DNA of 64,000 nt from JAICNG01 sp035249985 (GCA_035249985.1 DATFFP010000014.1:1-64000); one strand, 5' to 3'; numbered from the stretch's first letter, positions 34,008-42,609 are shown. Notes: a model not told the origin generated them from the sequence alone. Translations and numbers: made by a program.

Positions 34008-35779
34008 GGCTTCGCTCCGGTGTCCAGTCGGTTGAAGACCACCTGCCCCCCCACCAGGGTCATCATTACCCGCGCATCACGAATGGTTTCCGGCGGGATC
34101 CGGGTGAGATCGCGGTCGATGAGGACGAAGTCGGCCAGCTTCCCGCGCTCCAGTGATCCCTTCTCCGCCTCGGCGAACTCCGCGTAGGCCGCGCCAAGGG
34201 TGTACGCGCGAAGGGCTTCGTCGACGGTGATCTTCTGCTCGGGCACCCAGCCGCCCGGCTGTTTCTCATCGATGGTGCGGCGTGTCACCGCCGCATAGAT
34301 GCCTTCGAGCGGCGTCGGCGGCGCGACGTACCAGTCGCTCCCGAACGCGAGCCGCGCTCGCGCGTCGAGCAGAGAGCGAAACGCATACGTCGTGCGAGAA
34401 CGCTCTGCCCCTATGACCCTGTCGGCCCAGCGCCCGTCATCGATCGCGTGATAGGGTTGCATGCTCGGGATGACGCCGAGTGTCGCGAAGCGTGGGAGGT
34501 CCGTGGGTGCGATGTGCTGCGCGTGCTCGACGCGAAATCGTCGATCGCGGTCGCCGTTTTCCTTCGCGACGCGCTCGAAGATGCCGAGAATCAGATTGAT
34601 CGCGCGATCGCCGATGGCGTGCACGGCGACGTGAAGACCGGCGCGATCGGCCCCCGACACCCAGGCGTACAGGTCGTCAGGCGCGCTCACCAGCAGGCCT
34701 CGGTCGTTCGGGGCGTCGGTGAACGGCTCGAAGAACGCTGCCGTGTGCGACCCGAGTGACCCGTCGACGTACGCTTTGAGCACGCCGCGTTTGAGCCAGG
34801 CATCGCCTCGACCGCGTGCGGCCACGGTGTCACGCAGCCGCTCCCAGGACGAGAGCGGGACCGCCGCGTAGATCCGCGTGCGCAAGCGTCCCGAATCGTG
34901 TGCGCGCTCGAACGCGGCCAGCTCGCTCCAGGTCCCCATGTGGTGCACGGACGTGACGCCCTGCTCCGCCACGAAGCGCATGGCGGCGTCCAGTGCGCGC
35001 TGCATCTGTTCGTTTGTCGGAGGCGGGATGACGCGCCCGATCAACGCTGTCGCATTGTCCTTGAGGATCCCGGTCGGCTCTCCATTCGCGTCCCGCACGA
35101 TGGTCCCACCATCGACGTCTGGCGTCGCGCGCGTCAGCCCCGCGGCGCGAAGGGCCGCGCCATTGGCCAGCCCCATGTGCCCATCCAGCCGCTGCACCCA
35201 CACCGGGATGTTCGGCGTGATGGAGTCGATCCAGTCACGCCGCGGCAGCTCACCACCCCAGAGCTCGTGGTCCCAGTTGCCCTCGGTGATCCACGTCCCG
35301 GGCGGCGCCGAGGCGGCGAACGCCTTGATGCGGGCAATGAACTCCGATGGCGTCCTTGCGTCGCGCAGCTGCACCGACGCGAGACCAAATCCGCCGTCGA
35401 TGAAGTGGATGTGTGAGTCGATGAAGCCGGGAACGATCATCATGCCGCGCGCATCGATGATTCTGGTGCTCGCCCCGGCGAGCTTCCGAATTTCTGCGCT
35501 CGAGCCGACCGCCGCGATCCGCTCTCCCTCCACGGCGATGGCGTCGGCCCACGGCCGCCGGGGATCGCCCGTCCACGCCCGTGCGTTGACGACGGCGAGT
35601 GTGATCTGAGACGGAATCACGGGAGTGCTGGCACAGCTGGTGGTGAGGAGAAGAGCGCTCAGGGTCCTCAGGGTCCTCAGGGTCCTCAGGGTCCTCGGGG
35701 TCCTCGGGGTCCGAAGCCCCTGAGCACCTGGCACCCTGAGGACCCTGAGGACCCTGAGGACTTCGAGGACCCTGAGCAT
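34004..35779 (-). CDS. Amidohydrolase family 3 (YtcJ-like) lipoprotein with hairpin-encoded leader
   Basis: 591 residues. Catalytic barrel: HxH as DSHIHF, HVAVHAIGD, EHAQHI and late FGSDW; the C-terminal beta domain has LADFVLIDRDL. YtcJ-like enzymes hydrolyse formamides or similar substrates. The leader is remarkable: residues 1-40 are repeats of RVL and RTL encoded by both arms of a word hairpin, followed directly by the lipoprotein core SALLLTTSC. ATG 35779 follows the upstream TAG with GAGAGGAAG before it, supporting this start. Coupled to both neighbours. Confidence 0.85.
   Translation of the reverse strand: MLRVLEVLRVLRVLRVPGAQGLRTPRTPRTLRTLRTLRTLSALLLTTSCASTPVIPSQITLAVVNARAWTGDPRRPWADAIAVEGERIAAVGSSAEIRKLAGASTRIIDARGMMIVPGFIDSHIHFIDGGFGLASVQLRDARTPSEFIARIKAFAASAPPGTWITEGNWDHELWGGELPRRDWIDSITPNIPVWVQRLDGHMGLANGAALRAAGLTRATPDVDGGTIVRDANGEPTGILKDNATALIGRVIPPPTNEQMQRALDAAMRFVAEQGVTSVHHMGTWSELAAFERAHDSGRLRTRIYAAVPLSSWERLRDTVAARGRGDAWLKRGVLKAYVDGSLGSHTAAFFEPFTDAPNDRGLLVSAPDDLYAWVSGADRAGLHVAVHAIGDRAINLILGIFERVAKENGDRDRRFRVEHAQHIAPTDLPRFATLGVIPSMQPYHAIDDGRWADRVIGAERSRTTYAFRSLLDARARLAFGSDWYVAPPTPLEGIYAAVTRRTIDEKQPGGWVPEQKITVDEALRAYTLGAAYAEFAEAEKGSLERGKLADFVLIDRDLTRIPPETIRDARVMMTLVGGQVVFNRLDTGAKP
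35657..35777. repeat. Word hairpin B, copy 1 (GGGTCCTCA words) inside the amidohydrolase leader
   Basis: Arm 1 (35657 to about 35709) has about six 9-nt words; arm 2 (about 35731-35777) has about five complementary words. A short inner hairpin (GGGGTCCGAAGCCCC) lies in the loop. The entire element is translated in the minus-strand gene as Arg-Val-Leu and Arg-Thr-Leu repeats. Confidence 0.95.
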
Positions 35780-36103
35780 CTACTTCCTCTCCAGTCCATC
35801 CCGAATATCCAGCAGAATCTCGAAGTACAGCTGCTCGCGCCGATAGGCGAAATCGAGCGCCGTCATCTGCGACTGGTCTTGCGTCGCCTTCGCACGCTCG
35901 AAGGCCTCGCGGTACATGTCATCGAGGTTGGCGAGGATGCGTTCGCGGGAGCGGGACATGCGTCGGACCTCGTCGAGGGCAGCAGGGGTGAGACGGGGCG
36001 GCACGTCCTCCGGGGTCGGAGGTACGGCGTCCGTCGAGGGATCGAGAAGAAAGCGGCGCGCGACTCGCACAATCGAGCGACGCGAATCAGGAGGTTCAAC
36101 CAT
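35780..36103 (-). CDS. Small helical protein of unknown function
   Basis: 107 residues. Arg-rich start, a Pro-rich segment (VPPTPEDVPPRLTP), then a long helix (LDEVRRMSRSRERILANLDDMYREAF) and a second helix to the end (YRREQLYFEILLDIRDGL). No family recognised. ATG 36103 lies in a CATG shared with the divergent HNH gene, whose ATG is on the other strand. There is no Shine-Dalgarno on this strand, so GTG 36070 is an alternative. The stop is directly followed by the start of the amidohydrolase gene, so they form an operon. Confidence 0.62.
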   Translation of the reverse strand: MVEPPDSRRSIVRVARRFLLDPSTDAVPPTPEDVPPRLTPAALDEVRRMSRSRERILANLDDMYREAFERAKATQDQSQMTALDFAYRREQLYFEILLDIRDGLERK

Positions 36104-36410
36104 GACGCGTGAGGAGATTTTCGCGCGGGACGGATTCAGGTGCGTGTACTGCGGGTGTGTGCACCCGGCGGCGGCGCTGACGCTCGATCACGTGCAGCCG
36201 CGCCTACGCGGAGGAGACCGCACGGCGGGCAACATAGTGACGGCCTGTGCCCCCTGCAACGTACTCAAGGGGCACCGCACACTCGCCGAATATCTCGCCG
36301 AGGATGAGGTGGCGCGCGAGAACTTCTTTCGGTACGCCTCACATGTGTGGCCTCGACATCTTCGGGCGGTGAGACAGGAGCTCGAGAAGCGCGCGCGCCA
36401 CGGCCCTTGA
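36102..36410 (+). CDS. Small HNH endonuclease-domain protein
   Basis: 102 residues, second HNH protein of the window. CVYCG and CAPCN zinc pairs flank the core LTLDHVQPRLRGGDRTAGNIVTA with the HNH-equivalent Asp-His and Asn. The C-terminal helix is basic (RHLRAVRQELEKRAR). Excellent AGGAGG ribosome-binding site 7 nt before ATG 36102. It is divergent from the helical-protein gene and shares its CATG start. No methylase, restriction or toxin partner is visible, so its substrate is unknown. Confidence 0.85.
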   Translation: MTREEIFARDGFRCVYCGCVHPAAALTLDHVQPRLRGGDRTAGNIVTACAPCNVLKGHRTLAEYLAEDEVARENFFRYASHVWPRHLRAVRQELEKRARHGP

Positions 36411-36464
36411 CGGCGTCGCTGGCGCGGCCAATAAATGAGGTACTGCTGTTAGGTATTCCTGCCG

Positions 36465-37952
36465 ATGTGCGGTGCCTCTATGGTCGCTCGTCTCTCGCTC
36501 GCCTGCGCGCTGCTGGCCGCGCCGGTGGCCCTCCTGGCGCAGGAGCGCGCCGCCGGTCCTCACATTTCGGTCGTGGGCGAGGTCTACGACAGTACCGCCA
36601 AACGGCCGCTCGTCGACGCGCTCGTGCAGCTCGTTCGCACCAATGCCCTGCAAGAGGCGCGATCGGGCGTCACCGACTCCCGCGGCCGCTTCCGCATCGA
36701 TTCGGTAGTCCCTGGCGAATATTTCGCGAGCTTCTTCCACCCCGCCGTGGACTCGCTCGCCGTTCAGGCACCCGTGCGCCGCGTCACCCTCGGCGCGCGT
36801 GATCCCGAGCGCGTGGAGCTCGGACTCCCGGGCACCGAGCGAGTCATCGCCGCCCTTTGTCCCGGGTTACCACCCTTCGATTCCTCGGCCGTCATCGTGG
36901 GGGAGGTTCGCGATCCGGATACAGGCACCCCGCTCCCGAACGTGACGGTGACGGCGCACTGGGTCGACCTCGTTATTGCCGAGCGGTTCACCGTGGAGCG
37001 GCAGGGTGCGCGAACGATCACGGGGGCGGGCGGGTCATATGCTCTCTGCGGACTGCCGTCAAACGGTGAGGTGGCGCTCGAGGCACGGCTGGAACAGCAC
37101 ACGACCGGGCGCCTCGAGGTGGCGCTCGGCGCGCGCTCGATCGTACGACGCGACCTCGCCGTGGCGGAGGGCTCGACCTTCGTGACGCTGGCGGGTGAGG
37201 TCAATGAGGGGCGCGCACGCATGGATACGCTGCTGCGCGGGCCCGGCCGACTCAGCGGCACCGTGCTCAACGAGGCCGGCCGCCCAGTGACCGACGCCAT
37301 CGTCGAGGTGTGGCGCACCGGACTGACATCGCGCACCGACTCGGCGGGTCGATTCGAGATCGCGAGCCTGCCCGTCGGAACGCATGCGCTCGAGGTGCGC
37401 CGCATCGGGTTCGCGCCGCAGCAGATTCCAGTGCATCTCGCCTCGCGGGCGCCAACGTCCGTGGACGTCGTGCTCGAGAAGCCGGTGCGCATGCTCGACG
37501 CCGTCCGCGTGACGGCGCGGACTCTGTACTCCCGTCGCCAGTCGGAGCTCGAGCAGCGGCGACGGCGCGGGTGGGGACACTTCATCATGCGCGACGAGCT
37601 CGAGCGGAGTGCCGCCTCGCGCGTGACCGATGTGCTCCGGCGCGTGCCGGGCGTCCGCGTCTACACGACGCAGGGAAGCGACGTCGTCACGTTCGCGCGC
37701 GGCGACAACATGTCGGGGCCGTGCCGGCCAACGGTGTACCTGGATGGCCATCGACTTGGCTCGAGCGAGGACATCGATTTTCTCGCGACGGTGAACTCGC
37801 TGGAGGCGATCGAGGTCTACACCAGTGCGACGCAGGCGCCGGTCGAATACTGGAGTGGAAGCTGTGGAGCGATCGTCCTGTGGACGAAGATGGAGCCAAC
37901 ACTTCCGAAGCTGCCGAAGCCGAAGAAGGGCAAGGATCGGGGCAACCCATAG
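36465..37952 (+). CDS. Barrel-less TonB-plug protein with three carboxypeptidase-regulatory domains
   Basis: 495 residues from ATG 36465 (ATG 36480 also possible). Signal peptide ending ALLAQ. Three CarboxypepD_reg modules: about 35-110 (VVGEVYDSTAKRPLVDALVQL), about 140-220 (IVGEVRDPDTGTPLPNVTV) and about 255-345 (LSGTVLNEAGRPVTDAIVEV). A plug-like domain follows (about 370-475: MRDELERSAASRVTDVLRRV, LEAIEVYTS, SGSCGAIVLWT), then a Lys-rich tail. As in the gene at 28932, no outer-membrane barrel follows. Envelope-located, role unknown; the Cys pair in the C-terminal strand matches that paralogue. Confidence 0.8.
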   Translation: MCGASMVARLSLACALLAAPVALLAQERAAGPHISVVGEVYDSTAKRPLVDALVQLVRTNALQEARSGVTDSRGRFRIDSVVPGEYFASFFHPAVDSLAVQAPVRRVTLGARDPERVELGLPGTERVIAALCPGLPPFDSSAVIVGEVRDPDTGTPLPNVTVTAHWVDLVIAERFTVERQGARTITGAGGSYALCGLPSNGEVALEARLEQHTTGRLEVALGARSIVRRDLAVAEGSTFVTLAGEVNEGRARMDTLLRGPGRLSGTVLNEAGRPVTDAIVEVWRTGLTSRTDSAGRFEIASLPVGTHALEVRRIGFAPQQIPVHLASRAPTSVDVVLEKPVRMLDAVRVTARTLYSRRQSELEQRRRRGWGHFIMRDELERSAASRVTDVLRRVPGVRVYTTQGSDVVTFARGDNMSGPCRPTVYLDGHRLGSSEDIDFLATVNSLEAIEVYTSATQAPVEYWSGSCGAIVLWTKMEPTLPKLPKPKKGKDRGNP

Positions 37953-38200
37953 CGCCCGAGCGAGCGACCGGGCGGGGCGCACTCATTTCGCCGCCGCGCG
38001 CCCGTGGTTAGATTTCACGCCGAAGGGGAGTAGCTACGCGGACGGTGTCCGCGCGCGCGAGTCGTCAGGACTGCGCTCACATCACGGGCGCACGGTTCAC
38101 GCGGGTCCCTCGGGGACAAGGCGAGACCTTTGCACAGTCGGATACACATCCGGATGCGCGAGGGCTCGCCTTTCGTACATCCAGGGTCCAGGAGGCTTCG

Positions 38201-39034
38201 ATGAACAACGTGAAAGTCTTCACGCTGATGGCGGCGCTGACCGGCCTGCTGGCCGCGTTGGGTGGCTACTTCGGCGGGCAGGGCGGAATGGTGACGATGC
38301 TCATCGTCTCCGCGCTGATGAACTTCGTCATGTACTTCGCGTCCACGAAGATGGTGCTGCGGATGTATCGCGCGCAGGTCGTCGACGCGTCACAGGCGCC
38401 GGAGCTGTACGCGATGGTCGACCGGCTGCGGCAACGCGCTGGTCTGCCGATGCCGCTCGTCGCCATCGCGCCGCACGAGCAGCCGAACGCGTTCGCGACG
38501 GGGCGATCCCCGGAGAAGTCGGTCGTGTGCGTCACTGCCGGGCTCATGAAGCTCATTGGCACCGACGAGCTGGAAGGCGTCATCGCGCACGAGCTGGCGC
38601 ACATCAAGAACCGCGACATGCTGCTGCAGACGATCGCCGCCACCATGGCCGGCGCGATTTCCAATCTCGCCTACATGGCCATGTTCTTCGGCGGACGCGA
38701 TGATGAGAACTCGAATCCCGTGGCGACCATCATCATGATCGTGGTCGCCCCGCTCGCGGCGATGATGATCCAGTTCGCGATCAGTCGCCAGCGCGAGTTC
38801 AAGGCGGATGCCGTTGGTGCGCAGATCACCGGGCGCCCGATGCCGCTCGCGAGCGCGCTCCAGAAGCTCGACGCCTACTCTCGCCGCATCCCGATGCACG
38901 TCGCACCGGCGGCGGCACCGTTGGCGCAGGTCAATCCCCTGGCGGCGACGGGCTCGGGATTCACGAGGCTTTTCTCGACGCACCCGTCGACGGAAGAGAG
39001 AGTTGCGCGGCTGCGCGCCCTCGTTCCAGCATGA
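38201..39034 (+). CDS. htpX: HtpX-family M48 membrane zinc metalloprotease
   Basis: 277 residues, the HtpX size. Two N-terminal helices (about 5-25, 30-50), catalytic HEXXH as IAHELAHI, two central helices (MAGAISNLAYMAMFF, ATIIMIVVAPLAAMMIQFAI) and the third zinc ligand in RQREFKADAVGA. It ends with the conserved FSTHPSTEERVARL. Degrades damaged membrane proteins at the cytoplasmic face. Start ATG 38201 has AGGAGG 6 nt before; the upstream 248-nt gap holds no gene. The stop TGA merges with the cap of a word hairpin. Confidence 0.93.
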   Translation: MNNVKVFTLMAALTGLLAALGGYFGGQGGMVTMLIVSALMNFVMYFASTKMVLRMYRAQVVDASQAPELYAMVDRLRQRAGLPMPLVAIAPHEQPNAFATGRSPEKSVVCVTAGLMKLIGTDELEGVIAHELAHIKNRDMLLQTIAATMAGAISNLAYMAMFFGGRDDENSNPVATIIMIVVAPLAAMMIQFAISRQREFKADAVGAQITGRPMPLASALQKLDAYSRRIPMHVAPAAAPLAQVNPLAATGSGFTRLFSTHPSTEERVARLRALVPA

Positions 39035-39112
39035 ACGGCAAAGATGACAGGATACAGAATTCAGACTGAGAACATCTGAATTCTGCATTCTGCATCTGTC
39101 ATCTTTGCCGTT
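39034..39112. repeat. Word hairpin A, copy 4 (short)
   Basis: The cap AACGGCAAAGATGACAG begins in the htpX stop codon; about two heptamer words per arm (CTGAATT, CTGCATT). Arm 2 ends at 39112 and runs into the 3' end of the convergent ferredoxin gene. Confidence 0.93.
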
Positions 39113-39416
39113 AAAGTCTGTGAATAACGGCCTCCTCGATGACCCTGCCATCACGAAGATGCTCCCGCACGATTCTCTCGAGGAGCGCGGGCGTCACGTC
39201 CCCGTACCAGATACCTTCTGGATAGACGACCACGATCGGCCCGCCGGTGCAGACGCCGAGGCAGGGAGTTTCGCCGCGCTTCACCCGGGTGGGGCCGAAG
39301 AGTAGGCCTTCCCGCTCGAGCAGTGTCGGCAGCAAGGCGTAGAGCGCTCGACCCCGGCGCTCGGGGGAACAGAACGCGCCGGTGCACACCAACACGTGTC
39401 GAGCGTAAGGCTCCAT
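39111..39416 (-). CDS. Thioredoxin-like [2Fe-2S] ferredoxin
   Basis: 101 residues. Cysteine pattern of the thioredoxin-fold [2Fe-2S] ferredoxin family: VCTGAFCSPER, then PCLGVCTGGPIVVVYPEGIWYG. Cytoplasmic electron carrier or cluster protein. A paralogue with the same YPExIWY signature is at 42187-42510. Initiates at ATG 39416, close to and divergent from the hydrolase gene at 39469. Confidence 0.85.
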   Translation of the reverse strand: MEPYARHVLVCTGAFCSPERRGRALYALLPTLLEREGLLFGPTRVKRGETPCLGVCTGGPIVVVYPEGIWYGDVTPALLERIVREHLRDGRVIEEAVIHRL

Positions 39417-39468
39417 ACCGAGAACGCGATCTGCGTGAGGGAGAATGGAAGATACGTGAGGTGGCGTG

Positions 39469-40299
39469 ATGGCTCATAGCATCAACATTGGCGATCTACT
39501 GCTCGACGTCTCGCTGCCGGCGCGCGTCTCGCAGCCCCCCGTGCTCATGGTGCACGGGATCATGGGCGGCGCGTGGTATTTCGCGAAGTGGCTCCAGTAC
39601 TTCAGCTCTCGGGGGCACCCCGCGTACGCGCTCAATCTGCGTGGGCATCATGGAAGCCGGCCGATCGAGAATTTCGGGCAGGTCTCGGTGATGGACTACG
39701 TCGCCGACGTTCGCGATGCAGCCGCCGGCATACGCGAGAGGCATCCTGGAGCACCGCTGGTACTCGTTGGGCATTCGATGGGCGGTCTCGTCGTGCAAAA
39801 GGCCGCTGAGTCGATCTCACCGGGGGCGGCGATTCTGCTGAGCTCGGTACCACCGCGCGGAATCCCCCTGCTCAGCTGGCCACTATTCCGGCGTGAGCTC
39901 AAGCACGTTTCGGCGATGCTCACCTCGCGCGCGATTACCGTCAATCCACGAGATGCGGCCGATCTCTTCCTCAACAAGGTGGATCCCACCGAGGTCGCGT
40001 CATTTTTGCCGCTTTGGGCTCCAGCCAGCGGACGGGTCGGCCGCGAAATCACGTTTGGTCGCATTGCCGTCGATGCGAAAAAGGTCACCTGTCCGGTGGT
40101 GGTCATAGCCGGGGGGGAGGATGTCGCGATTCCTCCCCGGATCCAGCGGAAGGTGGCGCGAAAGTACAGTGCCCTTTTCCGACTGTATGAGGGGAACGCG
40201 CATTTCCTCATCTGGGAAACCGGGTGGGATCGCATTGCCGCGGACGTGGCCGCGTGGCTCGATGGGGTCCTGGCAGAGCCCGCCGCACTTTCGGCGTAA
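39469..40299 (+). CDS. Alpha/beta hydrolase
   Basis: 276 residues. Oxyanion segment MVHGIMGGAWYFAKWL, nucleophile elbow VGHSMGG (Ser in GxSxG), Asp in AGGEDVAIPP and His in EGNAHFLIWE complete the triad. A lid region lies around about 125-180. Lysophospholipase- or esterase-like; cytoplasmic, no signal peptide. ATG 39469 is preferred to GTG 39466 (GTGAGGTGG upstream). Substrate not determinable. Confidence 0.88.
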   Translation: MAHSINIGDLLLDVSLPARVSQPPVLMVHGIMGGAWYFAKWLQYFSSRGHPAYALNLRGHHGSRPIENFGQVSVMDYVADVRDAAAGIRERHPGAPLVLVGHSMGGLVVQKAAESISPGAAILLSSVPPRGIPLLSWPLFRRELKHVSAMLTSRAITVNPRDAADLFLNKVDPTEVASFLPLWAPASGRVGREITFGRIAVDAKKVTCPVVVIAGGEDVAIPPRIQRKVARKYSALFRLYEGNAHFLIWETGWDRIAADVAAWLDGVLAEPAALSA

Positions 40300-40456
40300 G
40301 TCAAAGGCCCGGTTGGTGACCGCCGTCACCTCCGTCGGCTTTTCAGCGCCCGCAAAACCCGACGTGAGGGGCAGGAATTGGCGCACAAACTGCCTATTCC
40401 CTGGCCGGCGGCCTGCATATACGCAGGGCGTTCGACCAGAAACACGAGGAGCGTTT

Positions 40457-40918
40457 ATGCGTCGCATGATTCTCACGATGGCGGCCTTCGCGGTCGTTGG
40501 TTGCGTGCGTACGCACGCCAACGAGGCTACGGGTGAAGTCGACGTGGACATCGAGTCCCCGGCGAAGACCGGCGAAGACTGGAGCGGGTCGTTGGCCGCG
40601 CGTGGCGGCTCTGGGATTACGGGCTCGTTCAAGGCGCTCGTGAACGAGGGCAAGACGAATGTCTCGGTCAACCTCGCCAACGCGATGGCGGGGCAGCGTC
40701 TGCCATGGCACATCCACGAAGGCACCTGCGACAACGACATGGGGATCGTGGGCGATCCGTCGTCGTACCCCCTGATCACGGTCGCGAATGACGGCACCGC
40801 GTCCGTGAACGCGATGGTCGGCGTGTCGCTCGATGAGGCGAAGGACTATTTCATCAACGTGCACGCCTCGCCGACGAATCTGCAGACGATCGTGGCGTGT
40901 GGGGATCTGGACGACTAA
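40457..40918 (+). CDS. CHRD-like lipoprotein
   Basis: 153 residues. Lipobox AVVGC, Cys near residue 16. Mature domain with GSGITGSFKALVNEGKTNVSV strands, the WHIHEGTCD motif and a C-terminal YFINVHAS strand, a pattern seen in CHRD domains (chordin-like, also related to Cu/Zn superoxide dismutase-like beta folds). Extracytoplasmic; function unknown. Strong GAGGAG ribosome-binding site. The stop TAA is followed within one base by a word hairpin with an embedded terminator. Confidence 0.7.
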   Translation: MRRMILTMAAFAVVGCVRTHANEATGEVDVDIESPAKTGEDWSGSLAARGGSGITGSFKALVNEGKTNVSVNLANAMAGQRLPWHIHEGTCDNDMGIVGDPSSYPLITVANDGTASVNAMVGVSLDEAKDYFINVHASPTNLQTIVACGDLDD

Positions 40919-41065
40919 AGGGTCCTCAGGGTCCTCAGGGTCCTCAGGGTCCTCAGGGTCCTCAGGGTCCTCAGAGTCCAGGAACAGCGGGGTCGCGAGC
41001 AATCGCGGCCCCGTTGGTTTTCGGACCTCGAGGACCCCGAGGACCCTGAGGACCCCGAGGACCCT
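40919..41065. repeat. Word hairpin B, copy 2 (GGGTCCTCA words)
   Basis: Arm 1 has six 9-nt words in a row (40919-40975). Arm 2 (about 41023-41065) has about four complementary words with C/T variants (GACCCTGAG or GACCCCGAG). Arm 2 runs into the TAG stop of the convergent YagE-like gene. The loop contains a terminator-like stem (separate entry). Confidence 0.95.
40983..41022 (+). terminator. Intrinsic terminator nested in word hairpin B copy 2
   Basis: Stem AACaGCGGGGtCGCGA / TCGCGgCCCCGtTGGTT with a GCAA tetraloop (near 41000), followed by TTTTC. GC-rich stem plus T run fits a rho-independent terminator for the CHRD-like gene. Confidence 0.7.
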
Positions 41066-42194
41066 ACCTAACGAACGACGCCAGCACGATCTCCAGCACG
41101 AAGAGCAGCACGATCGCGAGCTCCAATGCCTCGCCGCGCGCGGCCTGGCCCTCGGCGTTGAGCATCGCGTAGGTCTCGCGAATGATCGCGAGCTTGCGGT
41201 CGATGCCGGCGCGCCAGGCGCGACCGCGGAAGATCTCGAGCGCCGCGGAATAGATGCGCGCGAGGTAGACGTCGTCGGTCACCTTGAGGGAGTTCTCCGC
41301 GCGCTCCACCAGCTCCGTGGAGTCGGCGACGATCGACAGCAGCCGCGTCAGCAGGTTGGTGAATCGCCGGCGGAAGAATCTGGCGGGCTTGGCGCGGGCC
41401 TCGGAGATGCGGTCGTACATGCGTGTGAGCTCGGTGTCGAGCACGGCATCGTAGAAGCGAAGCTCGAGCAGCTGCGCGTTCGCGAACTCCAGGATGTATT
41501 GCACGTCGGTATCCTCGGCCACCGGCTCGAGGACGAGCGCGTTGTCCCACGTCAGGATCGTGAGATCGTCTCCGTAATATGAAAAGCGGTGCGGGAGCAG
41601 CTCGCGCCGCGCCGCCGCCGACAGCTGTCGCGACTCGTTGAGCAGGAGCGGGATGATGTCGTCGTCGCCAAGCGCGTCCGCGGAAGCGATTCTGCCGCTG
41701 GCATCTTCCAGACGGCGAATGCGAAACACAACGTAGTCCTCGGAGACGGGAGCGATCGCGGGCCGCTCGATCGCCGGCTTGATGCGCTCGAACAACGCCT
41801 GCAGATGGCGCTGAAAGAGCGGAGTGAGGTCGGTGCCGACGTCCACGGCGTTGCCGAACCGGGAGTACTGCTCCCACCCAATCGCGGAGCCGGCGTCGAC
41901 ACCGAGCCGCAGCGATACGACGCCGAAGTCGAAGATCCGCGCCGACATCGTGGCGTCGTACGGGCGTCCATCGATGACCACTCGATCGTCGCCGAGCGTG
42001 ACGCTGATGGGCGGATTGGCGATCTGCATCGCTTGCGCTTCGCCGCGGAGCGGTCGCTCGCGTGCCGGCGCTTGTCCCTCGAGCAGGGCGAGCGCCCGAT
42101 CGAGCTGGATCTCGTATCCAACGTCGAACAGCCGATAGACCATGGCGCCGCCCGTGACCCGGAGCTCGGCCGCGGTCGACGCCCGATCAATCAT
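41064..42194 (-). CDS. YagE/RMD1 (DUF155) family protein
   Basis: 376 residues. The DUF155 signature is in the C-terminal half: LEFANAQLLELRFYDAVLD, a helix (TELTRMYDRISEAR), VYLARIYSAALEIFR, LAIIRETYAMLNAEGQAARGE and a final membrane helix (ELAIVLLFVLEIVLASF). Anchored in the membrane by that helix with the domain in the cytoplasm; yeast homologues act in mitochondria, bacterial role unknown. ATG 42194 overlaps the upstream ferredoxin stop by 8 nt, so the two are co-translated. Confidence 0.82.
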   Translation of the reverse strand: MIDRASTAAELRVTGGAMVYRLFDVGYEIQLDRALALLEGQAPARERPLRGEAQAMQIANPPISVTLGDDRVVIDGRPYDATMSARIFDFGVVSLRLGVDAGSAIGWEQYSRFGNAVDVGTDLTPLFQRHLQALFERIKPAIERPAIAPVSEDYVVFRIRRLEDASGRIASADALGDDDIIPLLLNESRQLSAAARRELLPHRFSYYGDDLTILTWDNALVLEPVAEDTDVQYILEFANAQLLELRFYDAVLDTELTRMYDRISEARAKPARFFRRRFTNLLTRLLSIVADSTELVERAENSLKVTDDVYLARIYSAALEIFRGRAWRAGIDRKLAIIRETYAMLNAEGQAARGEALELAIVLLFVLEIVLASFVR

Positions 42195-42510
42195 CCGTGA
42201 GCTTGTTGTCTCCCGGGGGAGCGACATAACGATAGTCCTCGACCGGCGTTCCGCGCATGAGATGCTCGAGCACGATGCGGTTCGCCCCCGCAATGTCGAC
42301 ACCCGCGTACCAGATGTCTTCGGGATACACCACGACCATGGGACCGTGGCCGCATTGGTTCATGCATCCCGCATGGTTGACACGTACGAGTCCCTTCAGT
42401 CCCGACGCACTGACGCACTTCTTGAGCGCCTTGTGCACATCCTCTGAGCCTTGCTTCGGGCACTCCTTCCCCGACGTGCAGACGAAGACGTGGTACTTGT
42501 ATTGGCCCAT
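42187..42510 (-). CDS. Thioredoxin-like [2Fe-2S] ferredoxin
   Basis: 107 residues. Cysteine pattern VCTSGKECPKQG and GCMNQCGHGPMVVVYPEDIWYAGV, the complete family set. Electron carrier in the cytoplasm. The stop overlaps the start of the YagE-like gene by 8 nt. Paralogue of the gene at 39111. Starts at ATG 42510; an upstream in-frame ORF extends to 42897 but overlaps other genes and lacks domain content. Confidence 0.88.
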   Translation of the reverse strand: MGQYKYHVFVCTSGKECPKQGSEDVHKALKKCVSASGLKGLVRVNHAGCMNQCGHGPMVVVYPEDIWYAGVDIAGANRIVLEHLMRGTPVEDYRYVAPPGDNKLTDD

Positions 42511-42609
42511 GAACTCGAACGAGGAAGAGGGAGTGAGGAAGGGAATGTACTTCACCCTGCCATTCGAGCCACTGGCCGGTGCACGAAATCGCTTCCATCG
42601 TTCGCGGTG

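Noticed and set aside
40919..41065. Regular repeats resembling a CRISPR array
   Set aside because: The units are 9 nt with no unique spacers, the array is mirrored, and no cas gene is present.
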